This document shows, in pieces, positions 53,201-63,058 of a stretch of DNA of 64,000 bases. Each line of letters begins with the position of its first letter. Position 1 is the stretch's first letter. The notes beneath the pieces were generated by a model that made no database searches, was not told the origin of the DNA, and saw only the letters and a list, made by a program, of their open reading frames with translations. The translations under genes and the position numbers were made by a program. Origin of the DNA: Candidatus Poseidoniaceae archaeon. Lineage in GTDB: Archaea; Thermoplasmatota; Poseidoniia; Poseidoniales; Poseidoniaceae. Location of the stretch: the NCBI GenBank assembly GCA_949372645.1, contig CASIAP010000002.1, positions 95,115 through 159,114 on the forward strand, read 5' to 3'.

Positions 53201-53808
53201 GTTCTGGCAACTCTACTGCTGACCGAATTGGTTGTTTTGATGGCGATGGTGATGGTTACTCAAACCCATCAGGCGATTGGACAGTTAGCGATGGTGCCGA
53301 TGCCTATCCTGAAGACCCATTGCTTTGGCTTGAGGACAAATCTGATGCCGATGGTGCTTCCTCTTCAACGGTTGTGATTCTTGGGATTAGTGGAATCATT
53401 GCTTTGGCAGTGATTGTTCTCCTTGCCGTTCTTTTCCTCAAGAAGTCAAAGGAAGGTGTTGTTGAAAAGACCTGGTCTGACGGCACGTTCGCTCCAATGG
53501 GCAGTGAAATGCCTGTCATGCCGAACATGGGTGCTCAACCATCGGTCATGATGCCAAATTATGCAGCAACGCCCGCTCCTGTAGCCGGTATGCCGAACAT
53601 GTATGCTCAACCCGCTGCGCAGCCTGCAGAGACTCCAGTAGTCGCTATGCCGAACTTCGCAGCTCAGCCTGTTACTGCCGCAGTTGTGGCACCCGTTGCA
53701 CAACCCGACCCTGCCCGAGAATACTACAATGGATTGATCGCACAAGGCTATCCACAAGCCAATGCAATTCAATACACTCAACAGTATTATCCAACATTCC
53801 AAGGTTGA
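50254..53808 (+). CDS. Surface protein with beta-propeller and Asp-rich repeats
   Basis: 1184 residues. Signal peptide at 1-26 (SVSAVLICFLMLSSLVIL). Residues 50-480 contain SBBP-like beta-propeller repeats (DEIGIGGTYSGSMTHDG and the D-x-x-G-D-x-x-x-x-G pattern). Residues 500-1020 are thrombospondin-3-like (DSDGDSIVDVDDNCP and later QWADIDDDGYGDQPEG, the latter also found in the 14.9 kb protein). Single helix VVILGISGIIALAVIVLLAV then a tail with repeats M-P-N-x-x-A-Q-P. Possibly an adhesin or calcium-dependent matrix protein. Rich in N-x-S/T. Confidence 0.85.
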   Translation: MRPLLASVSAVLICFLMLSSLVILEHSNSISDDLEATGSEPIQFTSARASSASFISSGGSSTQSIDSAHIVADPFDGWIIGSEYNTTLTFGTNTLQPTSPYGGTYGEFFLATIDSAGTWQSVFGADHSYGAGGLSFLTDVSVDDFGDIIITGYYYGEISFSGGMGNPPSVLSNTNSGYFFEGFIAKADSMGNWLWANGFVTQVNGSGEYSLAKGVQADMAGDVFITGEFEGETDFGGSILNVSSTQVFIAKYSGIDGALEWVIDGGGIGTNAVFDLAVTPTGGIKLATISDGFAQWGSSSYIAVGAIDAVIVEIDPSGAVLNLNGIGSNAQQTIVTDIKIDSSGDTYLGGTFGGTISNSGWTATAVHGANDVFVARSAVSTSNSWAFISGSSAYDEPQAFAVTSTGMVVYGGFLTAAHTAGTSTMVPSNHDGYVVGVSSTGTLDWTETVGGSGYDYVLAMSVNANDEIGIGGTYSGSMTHDGTTLTSSGARDAYVWVFDPTSLQDSDGDSIVDVDDNCPNVSNPSQANTDGDAFGDACDSDDDNDGLTDNYPDYCPRNSETNWTSAQNIDTPGDSTDWDNDGCKDDTNEDLDDDNDQVLDVNDACPYTSYSPPRPSWISDSTTDLDGDGCRDIDEDTDDDADTFDDSIDDCPTFAGTSTNGSTGCLDTDGDSWADSNDDCPNQAGNSTLAGTIACPDNDGDGWANIDDAFPDEVTQWADIDDDGYGDQPEGVNPDACPSVAGTSTFDRLGCFDSDEDGYSDSDATWNAGSGADYFPNDPTQWTDFDDDGFGDNWGNSTWTDRQSSWPGEMVTDATTQDACPIRAGTSWKADTFGCPDSDGDGWYDLMDAFANDATQWEDADMDGYGDNASGNEPDACPLIPGNSTSDRFGCIDTDGDGYSNADLSWGYDMGGDALPNEPTQWADGDNDGYGENPNGLTPDACPTVRDTSFIDRFGCKDTDGDGISDPDDVWTLADGADACAAGSGNSTADRIGCFDGDGDGYSNPSGDWTVSDGADAYPEDPLLWLEDKSDADGASSSTVVILGISGIIALAVIVLLAVLFLKKSKEGVVEKTWSDGTFAPMGSEMPVMPNMGAQPSVMMPNYAATPAPVAGMPNMYAQPAAQPAETPVVAMPNFAAQPVTAAVVAPVAQPDPAREYYNGLIAQGYPQANAIQYTQQYYPTFQG

Positions 53809-54042
53809 ATCGTTTCCTTCGAAATGAATTGCTTTGGTAAGGGCACACTGCAGCGACGGTACAGAGGGGCTGAACACCCATCATACTCTTCCATAATCTC
53901 TTGAGGGGTTTGACAGAATCCTTACGATTCCATTCAATGATATGTGGGTTGTTAATATCAATCCTTGCGAGATGATGTGAATTTTTATCGGACATGAGAA
54001 GGCTTTCAGTGTATAATTAAGTAACATGATGTAACTGAATGA

Positions 54043-54048
54043 TTATAT
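54043..54048 (+). promoter_or_regulatory. TATA box of the 54.1 kb surface protein
   Basis: TTATAT centred about 26 bases before ATG 54071, the distance expected for transcription to start at or next to the ATG. No ribosome-binding site is present, so the message is probably leaderless. Confidence 0.5.
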
Positions 54049-54070
54049 GTTTTAACTGATACCTAATGAC

Positions 54071-57000
54071 ATGCGATTTGCTGTTCTTGTGATACTTCTT
54101 CTTGCCTCAATGCAACCAATGCTATCTCAGTCATCTTTGGATGATGGTGAAAACCCTTACTTTACGGAAGCTGGAAATGTTGATGTGATTCAAGAAATTG
54201 AACCAAACAATCTCAACACCACTGGGCAGGAAGTCTATCCCGGCGACGTAGTGCGCGGTTCAGTCGATATGTGGAGCGATGAATTGGATTACTTCGGTGT
54301 TTGGCTGGAGCCGGGTCAAACGCTTCTCTTGACCCTTTCACACGCCGCTGGTGATGGCGTATCAATGTCGGTTTGGGATGAAGAAGGAACTCATCTTGGT
54401 GCGAGCAATCCCGGAAAAACGAGGGACACGCTTTTCCTCGGGGAAGAGGAAACCGACTACGGTGGGCAATACATCGTTTCTGTCAACTCAACAATGACGG
54501 AAGCCGGCGGCGGTGCCTATGTTCTTGAGATCGATGCAGGATACCTCGTTCACTGGTACGCACCTGAAGTTGGCTGGAACGCAGCAACAGAAATGTTTGA
54601 TGCAAAAGGTAACCTTCTGTACACCGAATCCCTTTCTTCCTATCAGTTCGCAGAATCAGCATCGTCTACGGCATCTTCTGCTCCTACATGGACCACTGGT
54701 GATTTCTGGAATTTTTCCATCACCATGCCGAGCATGATGGGCGTTGATTACAACGAATATCACCAAATGACGGTGACCGGGATAGAAACAGTTTCTGGAA
54801 ACGAATGCTACAGAGTCTCTTTGGAAGGAAAAATGACTTTCTCCTTGAGTTTCTTTGGCATGATGACGACAACCACTGATGAAGAAACTGGAGTTGCATG
54901 TTACGCTACCTCCGACCTCTCACTTGTTCATGAAAACATCACCTTCACCTCTAAAATGGAAACATCTGGCGGCGTTGGTGCTATGAGTAGCGATGAAACC
55001 TCTGGGCGAAGTTGCACGACTTCAGATTGGGGCGAGCCTGACGAAGATTGCGATGATGTCGAAGACGATTGGGATGACTGCCCCGGTACAGCATTAGGTG
55101 CAGAAGTCGACGCGTGGGGTTGTTCTGACGCTCAAAACGGCGGAGGCAGCGACGGTGGTGATGGTGACGGCGGTGACGGAAACAGTGGCAGTGATGCGAC
55201 CGATACTGATGGCGATGGTGTCAGCGATGATGACGACATGTGCTCAGACACTATGTCAGGAGCGGCCGTCGATATGATGGGATGTTCCGATGCTCAAAAC
55301 GGCGGAGGCAACAACGGCGGCGATGATGGTTCTGGAAACGGCGGCGATGATGGTTCTGGAAACGGCGGCGATGATGGTTCTGGAAACGGCGGCGATGATG
55401 GTTCTGGCGGCATTGATCTTGGCATTAATTGTGTTCCAGATATGAGCGACATAAGCACCACTACGGTGGTCCGTTCTGATCTCACTTATGCTGAAGGGAT
55501 GGATTATTTCCACTTCCCGATTGAAGAAGGCACTGTTTGGAGTGAATCTGCTATGGGCGATGGTTCGATTTCAATGTCCTCTGAAATGGGTGGCTGTGAG
55601 TTGTTCTCAATTGATGTTCCTGCATCCAACGCACTGCCCTTGAATTACCGCCATCTCTCGACTAAGGACTTCACCGTAGGCAATGATTCAGTAACAGCCA
55701 ACGGAATCCAAGTGTTTGCTGGCCGCGAAGGCAACAATGACTGGGCCACCCCCGATTTCACACTCTTACCTAGCGTCCCAGACTCTATCGCAAAGATGGG
55801 ATTGCCGTTTGCGGCATGGGTGAATGTCGTAGGCTTCAACGAATTCAATGCAATAGTCAACATGAGCGCAACCATCGATGCAGAGAACGCACCAATTATG
55901 TTTGATGCATACCAATTGACCATCGATGATGCAGGCACTGTAGTTGTTGATACAATGAACCTTTCAAGTGGCGAATACGTGATCACCGTGACAGGTTCTT
56001 CGAATGGAGGCGCCGAGCGTTCAATTACTATTCCATTTACCGTTGACAACGATCCAGACTTCGAAATTCTGAGTTTTGACCCTTGGATTGTCTTGCCACA
56101 AGGCGTTGAATGGGTTGTACCTACACCTATTTTCATCGAACCGGTCAATGGTTTTGGCGCTGATGTGAGTGTCAGTGTGACCGTGCCTGAGGGCGTGACT
56201 GCTCAACTTGACTTTGCACGTGGTTCCGCCCCGTTCATGTCGATTCTGACCCTCACAATACCAGCGAACCTTACGGCTGGTGATTACACCGTGATTGTGA
56301 CTGGCACATCAGGAAGCAATGTGCATTCAGATGAAATCACTTTTACGCTAACATCGTTACCAGAATTCTCATTGGAAATTGAAGAGCGAGAGCAAATCAT
56401 CACCAACGGTGCCATGTCCATCGGCGGCGTTATCAACGCACATAATGGACTGGATCTGGCGCTCGGTGGCGCACTTGATGTGTTTATAGAGCCATACAAC
56501 CAAGCGTTGCTGGACTCAGCCGTTATTGAATTCGGTACCATGACACCAAATGGTGATTTGCCGTTCACAGTCACCTTCACCGTGAATGACACAACCGACC
56601 GAAACGAGTACACCGTGAACCTCAATGTGGTTGCCCTGGATGGTGGTGTGACTCACATGGCATCCGTTGCTTTTGTCACCGAATCCTCAACACTTGATGG
56701 TACTGCAGTAGCAGCAGATGCTTCTGCAGTTGTGTCTGGCAACACCAGCCAACACGATGGCACAGAAGAAGCAGCTCAAGCGATTGCGAACGGGGAGGAA
56801 GTCGAGCAAGAGGACCAGGCAGTGGATGGAGATTCCAAAGATGATAGCAGCAGTGATACTCAGTCCTCGAACACAGCTTTGGTTGTTGGTTCGACCATTG
56901 GTATTCTTGGCATCGTTATTGGTGTAGCGGTGGTTCTCATGCGCCGTCGTGACAATTCAGCTGGCAAGGATTTCAACCAACCTCAATGGAATCAGGAACC

Positions 57001-57409
57001 TGTACAACCAATACCTACCCAAGCAGGTGTGAGCCCTATGCCCGACTATGCAACAGCGCAACAACCTGTCCAACAGATGCAACCCGTACAACCAGCACAA
57101 CCTGTTCAACAGATCCAACCAGTTGAACCGGTCCAACAGATGCAACCCGTACAACCAGCACAACCTGTTCAACAGATCCAACCAGTTGAACCGGTCCAAC
57201 AGATGCAACCCGTACAACCAGTAGTTGCCTCCGCTCCTGCAGCAATGGCCACTGCACCGCCACCACCTGCCCAGCCAACGGCCGTTGCTGATTACACCGG
57301 CTTGCCGCCAGGTGGCACATATGATCAGTCAACCGGACAAACGGTCTACATTCAAGCAGATGGTGTACGCTGGCAAATGATGGGCGATGGAAGTTTCAAT
57401 CGACTTTGA
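54071..57409 (+). CDS. Surface protein with PPC domain and Gly/Asp and Pro/Gln repeats
   Basis: 1112 residues. Signal peptide (VLVILLLASMQPMLS). Residues 35-150 hold a PPC-like beta sandwich (ELDYFGVWLEPGQTLLLTL). Calcium-binding repeats DCDDVEDDWDDCPGTALG follow, then a linker of four 8-residue units NGGDDGSG encoded by 24-bp repeats (55313-55408). A Cys-containing beta domain and Ig-like parts (550-900) lead to one helix, LVVGSTIGILGIVIGVAVVL, then a tail with 63-bp repeats encoding QPVQQMQPVQPAQ (57071-57196). Ends GDGSFNRL. Role unknown, exposed glycoprotein suggested by sequons. GC-rich stretches compared with the RNA polymerase genes. Confidence 0.85.
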   Translation: MRFAVLVILLLASMQPMLSQSSLDDGENPYFTEAGNVDVIQEIEPNNLNTTGQEVYPGDVVRGSVDMWSDELDYFGVWLEPGQTLLLTLSHAAGDGVSMSVWDEEGTHLGASNPGKTRDTLFLGEEETDYGGQYIVSVNSTMTEAGGGAYVLEIDAGYLVHWYAPEVGWNAATEMFDAKGNLLYTESLSSYQFAESASSTASSAPTWTTGDFWNFSITMPSMMGVDYNEYHQMTVTGIETVSGNECYRVSLEGKMTFSLSFFGMMTTTTDEETGVACYATSDLSLVHENITFTSKMETSGGVGAMSSDETSGRSCTTSDWGEPDEDCDDVEDDWDDCPGTALGAEVDAWGCSDAQNGGGSDGGDGDGGDGNSGSDATDTDGDGVSDDDDMCSDTMSGAAVDMMGCSDAQNGGGNNGGDDGSGNGGDDGSGNGGDDGSGNGGDDGSGGIDLGINCVPDMSDISTTTVVRSDLTYAEGMDYFHFPIEEGTVWSESAMGDGSISMSSEMGGCELFSIDVPASNALPLNYRHLSTKDFTVGNDSVTANGIQVFAGREGNNDWATPDFTLLPSVPDSIAKMGLPFAAWVNVVGFNEFNAIVNMSATIDAENAPIMFDAYQLTIDDAGTVVVDTMNLSSGEYVITVTGSSNGGAERSITIPFTVDNDPDFEILSFDPWIVLPQGVEWVVPTPIFIEPVNGFGADVSVSVTVPEGVTAQLDFARGSAPFMSILTLTIPANLTAGDYTVIVTGTSGSNVHSDEITFTLTSLPEFSLEIEEREQIITNGAMSIGGVINAHNGLDLALGGALDVFIEPYNQALLDSAVIEFGTMTPNGDLPFTVTFTVNDTTDRNEYTVNLNVVALDGGVTHMASVAFVTESSTLDGTAVAADASAVVSGNTSQHDGTEEAAQAIANGEEVEQEDQAVDGDSKDDSSSDTQSSNTALVVGSTIGILGIVIGVAVVLMRRRDNSAGKDFNQPQWNQEPVQPIPTQAGVSPMPDYATAQQPVQQMQPVQPAQPVQQIQPVEPVQQMQPVQPAQPVQQIQPVEPVQQMQPVQPVVASAPAAMATAPPPPAQPTAVADYTGLPPGGTYDQSTGQTVYIQADGVRWQMMGDGSFNRL
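55313..55408 (+). repeat. Four 24-bp tandem repeats in a coding linker
   Basis: AACGGCGGCGATGATGGTTC plus TGGA, four copies at 55313, 55337, 55361 and 55385, encoding NGGDDGSG. Copies look identical apart from the last few bases. Confidence 0.85.
57071..57221 (+). repeat. 63-bp tandem repeats in the cytoplasmic tail
   Basis: Two full copies start at 57071 and 57134, and a third partial copy at 57197 (about 25 bases). They encode QQMQPVQPAQPVQQIQPVEP-type units. By eye the copies are identical, so the duplication is recent. Confidence 0.85.
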
Positions 57410-57662
57410 TTTTTCCTCGAACACCGTCAGCGTCAACGTTCACGCAAATGAGCGACATTAAGGCATTGTTCTCCCTTTTACACCCATCCGTGAGATGCCT
57501 ATCGCTTCGTTACCCTTTGGGTCAAGGACGAACGAAAGGGGCAAATGAGGAAGTGAAAATTCAGTACACGAGTCTCAGAATAACAATCAAACAGCAGGAT
57601 GATGTCCCGCTTAGAACAAGGTTGAGTTTGACGATGATTGATGTTCAAACGAAAACACTGCA

Positions 57663-57669
57663 TTATATA
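57663..57669 (+). promoter_or_regulatory. TATA box of the fasciclin gene
   Basis: TTATATA centred 27 bases before ATG 57693, with no ribosome-binding site, suggests a leaderless transcript, as for the previous surface gene. Confidence 0.5.
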
Positions 57670-57692
57670 CTGTCCAGTTATTTTCAGTGGTT

Positions 57693-60600
57693 ATGAGAAA
57701 GACCGCCGTTTACCTAATGCTTACACTCCTCCTTGCTTCAAGCATACCTCTCATCGCTAGTGCGGGACCAAATGACGACATTCCCACAAACGCAGCAGGA
57801 ACTGGTGTTCACGATACACTCGTTGACGCTGTGGTCCAGGCTGAATTGCTAGCAACCCTCCAAGGTTCAGGGCCGTTCACGCTCTTTGCCCCAACCGATC
57901 AAGCATTCATTGATGCAGGCATCGATTTGGTAGCCCTCGATACTCCGGAAGGAAAAGTTGCGCTCCAAGATATCCTTCTCTATCACGTGGTCTCCTCGCA
58001 AGAACCTTCGAGCGCTTTAACCGATGGCATGCTCGCAACAATGGCCAACGGTGACAAGGTCAAATTTGGAGTCAACAACGGCGTAGTAACCGTCGGAGGC
58101 GCAACGGTCACAACGGCAGACGTTCCGGCATCGAACGGAGTCATCCACATCATTGACACCGTATTGACGCCACCAGTTGACATCCCTGCAACAGCGCAAA
58201 CGACTGGCATTCACAATCCTCACTCGTGGCTGCAGTGGTCCAAGCTGAATTGCTAGCAACCCTCCAAGGAACCGGGCCATTCACGGTTTTTGCACCGACC
58301 GACCAAGCGTTTACAGATGCTGGCATTGACCTCGGCGCCCTCGACACTCCAGAAGGAAAAGTAGCACTCCAAGATATCCTGCTCTATCACGTGGTTTCCG
58401 CAGAAGTTCCTGCTGCCGATGTGACGGACTGTATGTCTGCAGATGCAGTCAACGGACAACCACTTTCCTTCACCGTCGGAACCTCTGTAATGGTCAACGG
58501 CGCGACCGTTGTTGCGACCGATGTTGTGACAAGCAACGGTTTGATTCACGTGATTGACAAGGTTTTGACACCCACAGACACACCAAGGGACATTCCACGC
58601 ACAGCACAGTGTACCGGGGTTCACAACTCCCTCGTATCCGCTGTCGTTCAAGCAGAATTGTTGACCACCCTTCAGGGAACCGGGCCATTCACGCTCTTCG
58701 CCCCTACAGACCAAGCATTCACTGATGCTGGCATCGATTTGGCCTCTCTCGACACACCAGAAGGCAAAGCAGCCCTCAGTGACATTCTCCTCTACCACGT
58801 CGTTGCTGGCGAAGTTCCTGCTTCAGCAGTGACCGACTGCATGTCGGCAACTGCCGTCAACGGCCAGCCCCTCGCTTTCACCGTCGGTACCACTGTGATG
58901 GTAAACGACGCAACGGTCACTACAGCTGATGTTGCCACAAGTAACGGGGTCATTCACGTCATCGATAAGGTTCTCACGCCCTCTGCGAGTCCCAATGATA
59001 TCCCTCGCACAGCACAATGCACTGGAATCCACAACGCCCTTGTATCTGCTGTCGTTCAAGCAGAATTGTTGACCACTCTCCAGGGAGATGGGCCATTCAC
59101 GCTCTTCGCCCCGACCGATCAAGCATTCACCGATGCTGGCATCGATTTGGCATCCCTCAACACACCAGAAGGCAAAGCAGCCCTTACCGACATTCTACTC
59201 TACCACGTCATAGCAGGGGAAGTTCCTTCCTCTGCAGTCACTGAGTGTTTGACGGCCACCACCGAGAACGGCAACCCCATCTCCTTCACCGTCGGCGACG
59301 GCGTCATGGTCAACGGAGCCACCGTTACCGCAACCGACGTAGCAACAAGCAACGGTTTGATTCACGTGATTGACAAGGTGCTCACACCCACACTCACACC
59401 GAACGACATCCCACGCACTGCTCAATGCACTGGCATCCACAACTCGTTGGTTGCCGCAGTAATCCAAGCTGAATTGCTTACTACGCTCCAGGGCGAAGGA
59501 CCGTTCACGGTCTTTGCACCAACCGATCAAGCATTCACCGATGCAGGCATTGACTTGGCAGCGCTCGACACACCTGAAGGGAAGGCTGCACTTGCAGACA
59601 TTCTCCTTTACCACGTCGTCGGCAGTGCAGTCCCAGCCTCAGCAGTCACTGACTGTATGGCTGCTACAGCAGTTAACGGTCAGCCACTGGCGTTCACCGT
59701 CGGTGACGGCGTCATGGTTAACGGAGCAAATGTTGTCTTAGCCGATGTGAACACCAGCAACGGTGTGATCCATGTCATCGATAAGGTTCTCACGCCAACC
59801 GATGCACCAAATGATCTTCCACGCACTGCTCAATGCACTGGCATCCACAACTCGTTGGTTGCCGCAGTAATCCAAGCTGAATTGCTTACTACGCTCCAGG
59901 GCGAAGGACCGTTCACATTGTTCGCTCCAACAGATCAGGCCTTCGCAGATGCTGGCATTAACTTGACAACGCTCGACACACCTGAAGGGAAGGCTGCACT
60001 TGCAGACATTCTCCTTTACCACGTCGTCGGCAGTGCAGTCCCAGCCTCAGCAGTCACTGACTGTATGGCTGCTACAGCAGTTAACGGTCAGCCACTGGCG
60101 TTCACCGTCGGTGACGGCGTCATGGTTAACGGAGCAAATGTTGTCTTAGCCGATGTGAACACCAGCAACGGTGTGATCCATGTCATCGATAAGGTTCTCA
60201 CGCCAACCGATGCACCAAATGATCTTCCACGCACTGCTCAATGCACTGGCATCCACAACTCGTTGGTTGCCGCAGTAATCCAAGCTGAATTGCTTACTAC
60301 GCTCCAGGGCGAAGGACCGTTCACATTGTTCGCTCCAACAGATCAGGCCTTCGCAGATGCTGGCATTAACTTGACAACGCTCGACACGGCAGAAGGCAAA
60401 GCAATCCTCAAGGACATTCTTCTCTACCATGTCCACTCCGGATTAGTTTCGGCAGCAAACATCACCGAGGGAATGAAACTTCAAATGTTCAACGGCAACA
60501 ACGCTACGCTCTCGCTTATGGGCCAGGCTTCAATCGATGGTGCTAACATCACACTGGCTGATGTTATTGGCTCGAACGGAGTCATCCATGTGATTGACAA

Positions 60601-61042
60601 GGTCTTGATGCCACCCGCTGATGAAGTCGAAGAATCAAGCGACGATGGGGCCTCCTCATCCTCTGACGAAGACTCTGGTCTTCTTACCATTGTCTTGGTC
60701 CTCCTCGCCTTGATCGCCGGAGGCGTTGGTGTTGTGCTCTTCATGCGTAACCGAACCCCAGAAGAAGATGCATCAAAGGACTTCGCCCAAGGCGGCATTA
60801 TGAATCAATTGCAAACGGTCGAACCGACCGCATACGCAACGCAACCCATCCAGGCTGTTCAACCGGTTCAACCGGTTCAGGCAGTGCAACCCGTCCAAAT
60901 GGTCCAAGCGACCCCACAGCCGGTTGTTGCAGAGCCCACCGTTTTGCGCCAGTGGACCGACGAAAGTGGTTATACATGGAGAGCAATGGATGACGATTCG
61001 ACCTATTGGTGGAGTGGAACTGAGTGGCAAAAGTACGGCTGA
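57693..61042 (+). CDS. Seven-domain fasciclin surface protein, one frameshift
   Basis: Two frames, 57687-58256 and 58226-61042, read as one gene of about 1115 residues. The join is in the second repeat near 58215-58225, where CACAATCCTCACTCG has two bases more (or one fewer) than the homologous HNSLV codons elsewhere. Signal peptide (LMLTLLLASSIPLIASA) and seven FAS1 (fasciclin) repeats follow, each with FTLFAPTDQAF, LLYHVV and NGVIHVIDKVL. FAS1 domains are found in cell-adhesion proteins. One helix (LLTIVLVLLALIAGGVGVVLF) and a tail rich in QPVQ, ending YWWSGTEWQKYG. Repeats 4-6 are near-identical in DNA. Start is ATG 57693. Confidence 0.85.
59561..60386 (+). repeat. Two tandem 408-bp near-perfect repeats in the fasciclin gene
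   Basis: The stretch from about 59561 to 59979 recurs from about 59969 to 60387 at an offset of 408 bases, that is 136 codons, one fasciclin repeat. By eye no differences were seen over about 410 bases. Similar but diverged copies lie on both sides. This is a recent in-frame duplication. Confidence 0.85.
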
Positions 61043-61397
61043 GGCTTGAAATAAACCAATGAAGTGCCGGCATTCTCAAGCGTTCTTGGGCGCCACAACC
61101 TGACAGGTAACTGAACACTTTCAGTGAACACTGACCCTACCCGCCGCTATTGCCCAGGGTCCACTTAGATTGATCTGTGTTGTAATGTTCATTGTTTATG
61201 GTGCCATTGTGCCTTATAGTCGAGAGGCAAATCAGTTCATCGGAAGTGATTGGAGACAACACTCGCGGTAATAACCCGCTGAGGAGGTTGGCAGGTCAAC
61301 AATACGGAGGGTCCCTTTGTACCACCCGAGTTATACAAAAGAGGAAATTCACTGGTGAATCGGAAATTTCAATTCATGCGCACCACTCGACCCAAAC
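61043..61397. other. 355-bp non-coding stretch
   Basis: No gene with a sensible start, composition or match was seen. The sequence contains a loose repeat (GAACACTTTCAGTGAACACTG) and AT-rich parts. Any promoter for the next gene should lie here, but no clear TATA box was found. Confidence 0.5.
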
Positions 61398-62276
61398 ATG
61401 AGAGTTCTCTTGCTTGGTGCTTCTGGCTTCATCGGCCAAAGCATTGTTTTGAAAGTACCTCAACATGTTGAACTCACTGGAACCTATTTTAGAAATGAAA
61501 TTAACAGTGAACATGGTCACTTTGAATGTGTTAATTATCTGGATGCGGAACTTGACTGGAATCAACTGATTGAGCCTTATTCATGTATTATCGTTGCAGC
61601 ACGAGCAAATGCTGGTAACGGTAAAAATCGCGACCATGTTTCGCAACGTTCGCAAATCGCTTTTGCAAAAATGATCAAAGCAGTAAAGGAAAGTGAATCA
61701 AAACCGTTCATTGTTGCTGTGAATGGAAGTTTGAGCTACGGTGATCGAGGTGAAGAACTGGTAAAGACTGATGACGAAATTAATCCTACTGGTTTTGCGA
61801 AATCATATTCTGTTGCGGAAAAACCGTTTCGCGATTATCTCAATCAACTCAATGATATTGCCATTGTACGAGCGCCATGGGTTTTAGGTTCCGGCTCATG
61901 GTTTACTCAGATGTATCTCTCGCCAGAAAAAATTCCAATTATCGGAAAGGGAAAACAGTGGATGGCAATCGTAACTGTAGACCGTTTGGCAGAATATGTA
62001 TGGCAACTTGTGGAAATGCGTACCCGTGGAACATACCATCCGACATTAATCAGTCGTTGCAGGCAGAAAAATTTCGCACATATTGTTCAACAAGTTACCC
62101 AAAAGCAAACACAAAAGATTGGAAGGTTTGGGTTATGGAGAATGGAGAAACAAATGCGCGAGTCTATACTTGCCTCTATCAAAATGGACGATGGGGAGAT
62201 GAATCGACCAGAGAATGATTCAGCTAACGGTGAATTGAAAGCCGCTATCAAAGAGATTTATTCCAGTTTTTCATAG
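61398..62276 (+). CDS. NAD-dependent epimerase/dehydratase-like protein
   Basis: 292 residues. N-terminal Rossmann motif LLLGASGFIGQS (GxxGxxG) and the active region GSLSYGDRG with YSVAEKPF, where extended SDR enzymes have YxxxK-like residues (SYSVAEK). IAIVRAPWVLGSGSWF and NAD-binding features fit a nucleotide-sugar epimerase or related reductase. Substrate unknown. 3' end overlaps the convergent methyltransferase by 19 bases. May belong to a glycan pathway with the two genes that follow. Confidence 0.75.
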   Translation: MRVLLLGASGFIGQSIVLKVPQHVELTGTYFRNEINSEHGHFECVNYLDAELDWNQLIEPYSCIIVAARANAGNGKNRDHVSQRSQIAFAKMIKAVKESESKPFIVAVNGSLSYGDRGEELVKTDDEINPTGFAKSYSVAEKPFRDYLNQLNDIAIVRAPWVLGSGSWFTQMYLSPEKIPIIGKGKQWMAIVTVDRLAEYVWQLVEMRTRGTYHPTLISRCRQKNFAHIVQQVTQKQTQKIGRFGLWRMEKQMRESILASIKMDDGEMNRPENDSANGELKAAIKEIYSSFS

Positions 62277-63058
62277 ATGTACAAACTGTATTCTCCGAAA
62301 TTCCAAAAGGGAGTCCACTGTAAGAGTGCGTCGACTTTGTACAGAAATTTGCTTCGAATACTTTGGCGAGGAGCCCAATGATGCCGGTACCACGCTGGAT
62401 GAGTGATGCAGTAACCACTGCGGTGTTTTTTAATGAGATCTTTCTTGAAGAAGCCGTGAATCTGTCGAGCTGAATAACATCTTGATGCTAGAAAACGAGT
62501 CGGCGAGTATCCTCCCCATACTTTTCTTAATCGACTCATTGCCTTTTTTGGCCTTAGCATCACCATGTTCCAGAGAATGTCGAAAGCATACCATTTGTTA
62601 ACGAAGGTCGCCACGATTCGCCCTCCAGGTTTGAGTACTTTTGACATGTCGAAAACAGCTTTTTCAAGTTCTGCGCACGTATTAAGAGCTCCAAAAAATA
62701 CGTAGATAGTGTCAATTGAATCTGGCTCAAGATATTTTGTGGAATCCTCTGGTCCACCGAGAAGAGGGTTCATCTTTGGTAATTTTTCTGCCTTAAATGA
62801 GACAATCTTGTGAAACTCTGGAGTAATGTCAAGGCCATTGACGGATTCGACTTTATTGACCTCTGCAAACCAAACCATGTCCAGGCCTGGCCCGTAACCA
62901 ATTTCTAACAACTTTTGAACATCTCCTTCGAGTACTTTTTGCCGGAAAACGTTTCTCAGGGTCATCAGGACATGGTTATCATTCGCCCGAGATTCAAAAC
63001 TTTCAGCCTCTTCATCATAATAATCTGCAACTGATTGATGATACTTTTCAGCATTCAT
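62258..63058 (-). CDS. SAM-dependent methyltransferase
   Basis: 266 residues. Class I motif I LLEIGYGPGLDMVWFA at 59-74, motif post-I NGLDITPEF, and motif III-like LKPGGRIVATFV. A Trp/Arg-rich C-terminal part (from about 190) could recognise a lipid or sugar. Overlaps the nucleotidyltransferase gene by 4 bases and is likely translated with it. Substrate unknown. Confidence 0.8.
   Translation of the reverse strand: MNAEKYHQSVADYYDEEAESFESRANDNHVLMTLRNVFRQKVLEGDVQKLLEIGYGPGLDMVWFAEVNKVESVNGLDITPEFHKIVSFKAEKLPKMNPLLGGPEDSTKYLEPDSIDTIYVFFGALNTCAELEKAVFDMSKVLKPGGRIVATFVNKWYAFDILWNMVMLRPKKAMSRLRKVWGGYSPTRFLASRCYSARQIHGFFKKDLIKKHRSGYCITHPAWYRHHWAPRQSIRSKFLYKVDALLQWTPFWNFGEYSLYIYEKLE

Noticed and set aside
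57687..58256. A separate short fasciclin gene
   Set aside because: The frame ends inside a second fasciclin repeat that continues in the next frame; one gene with an indel is simpler.
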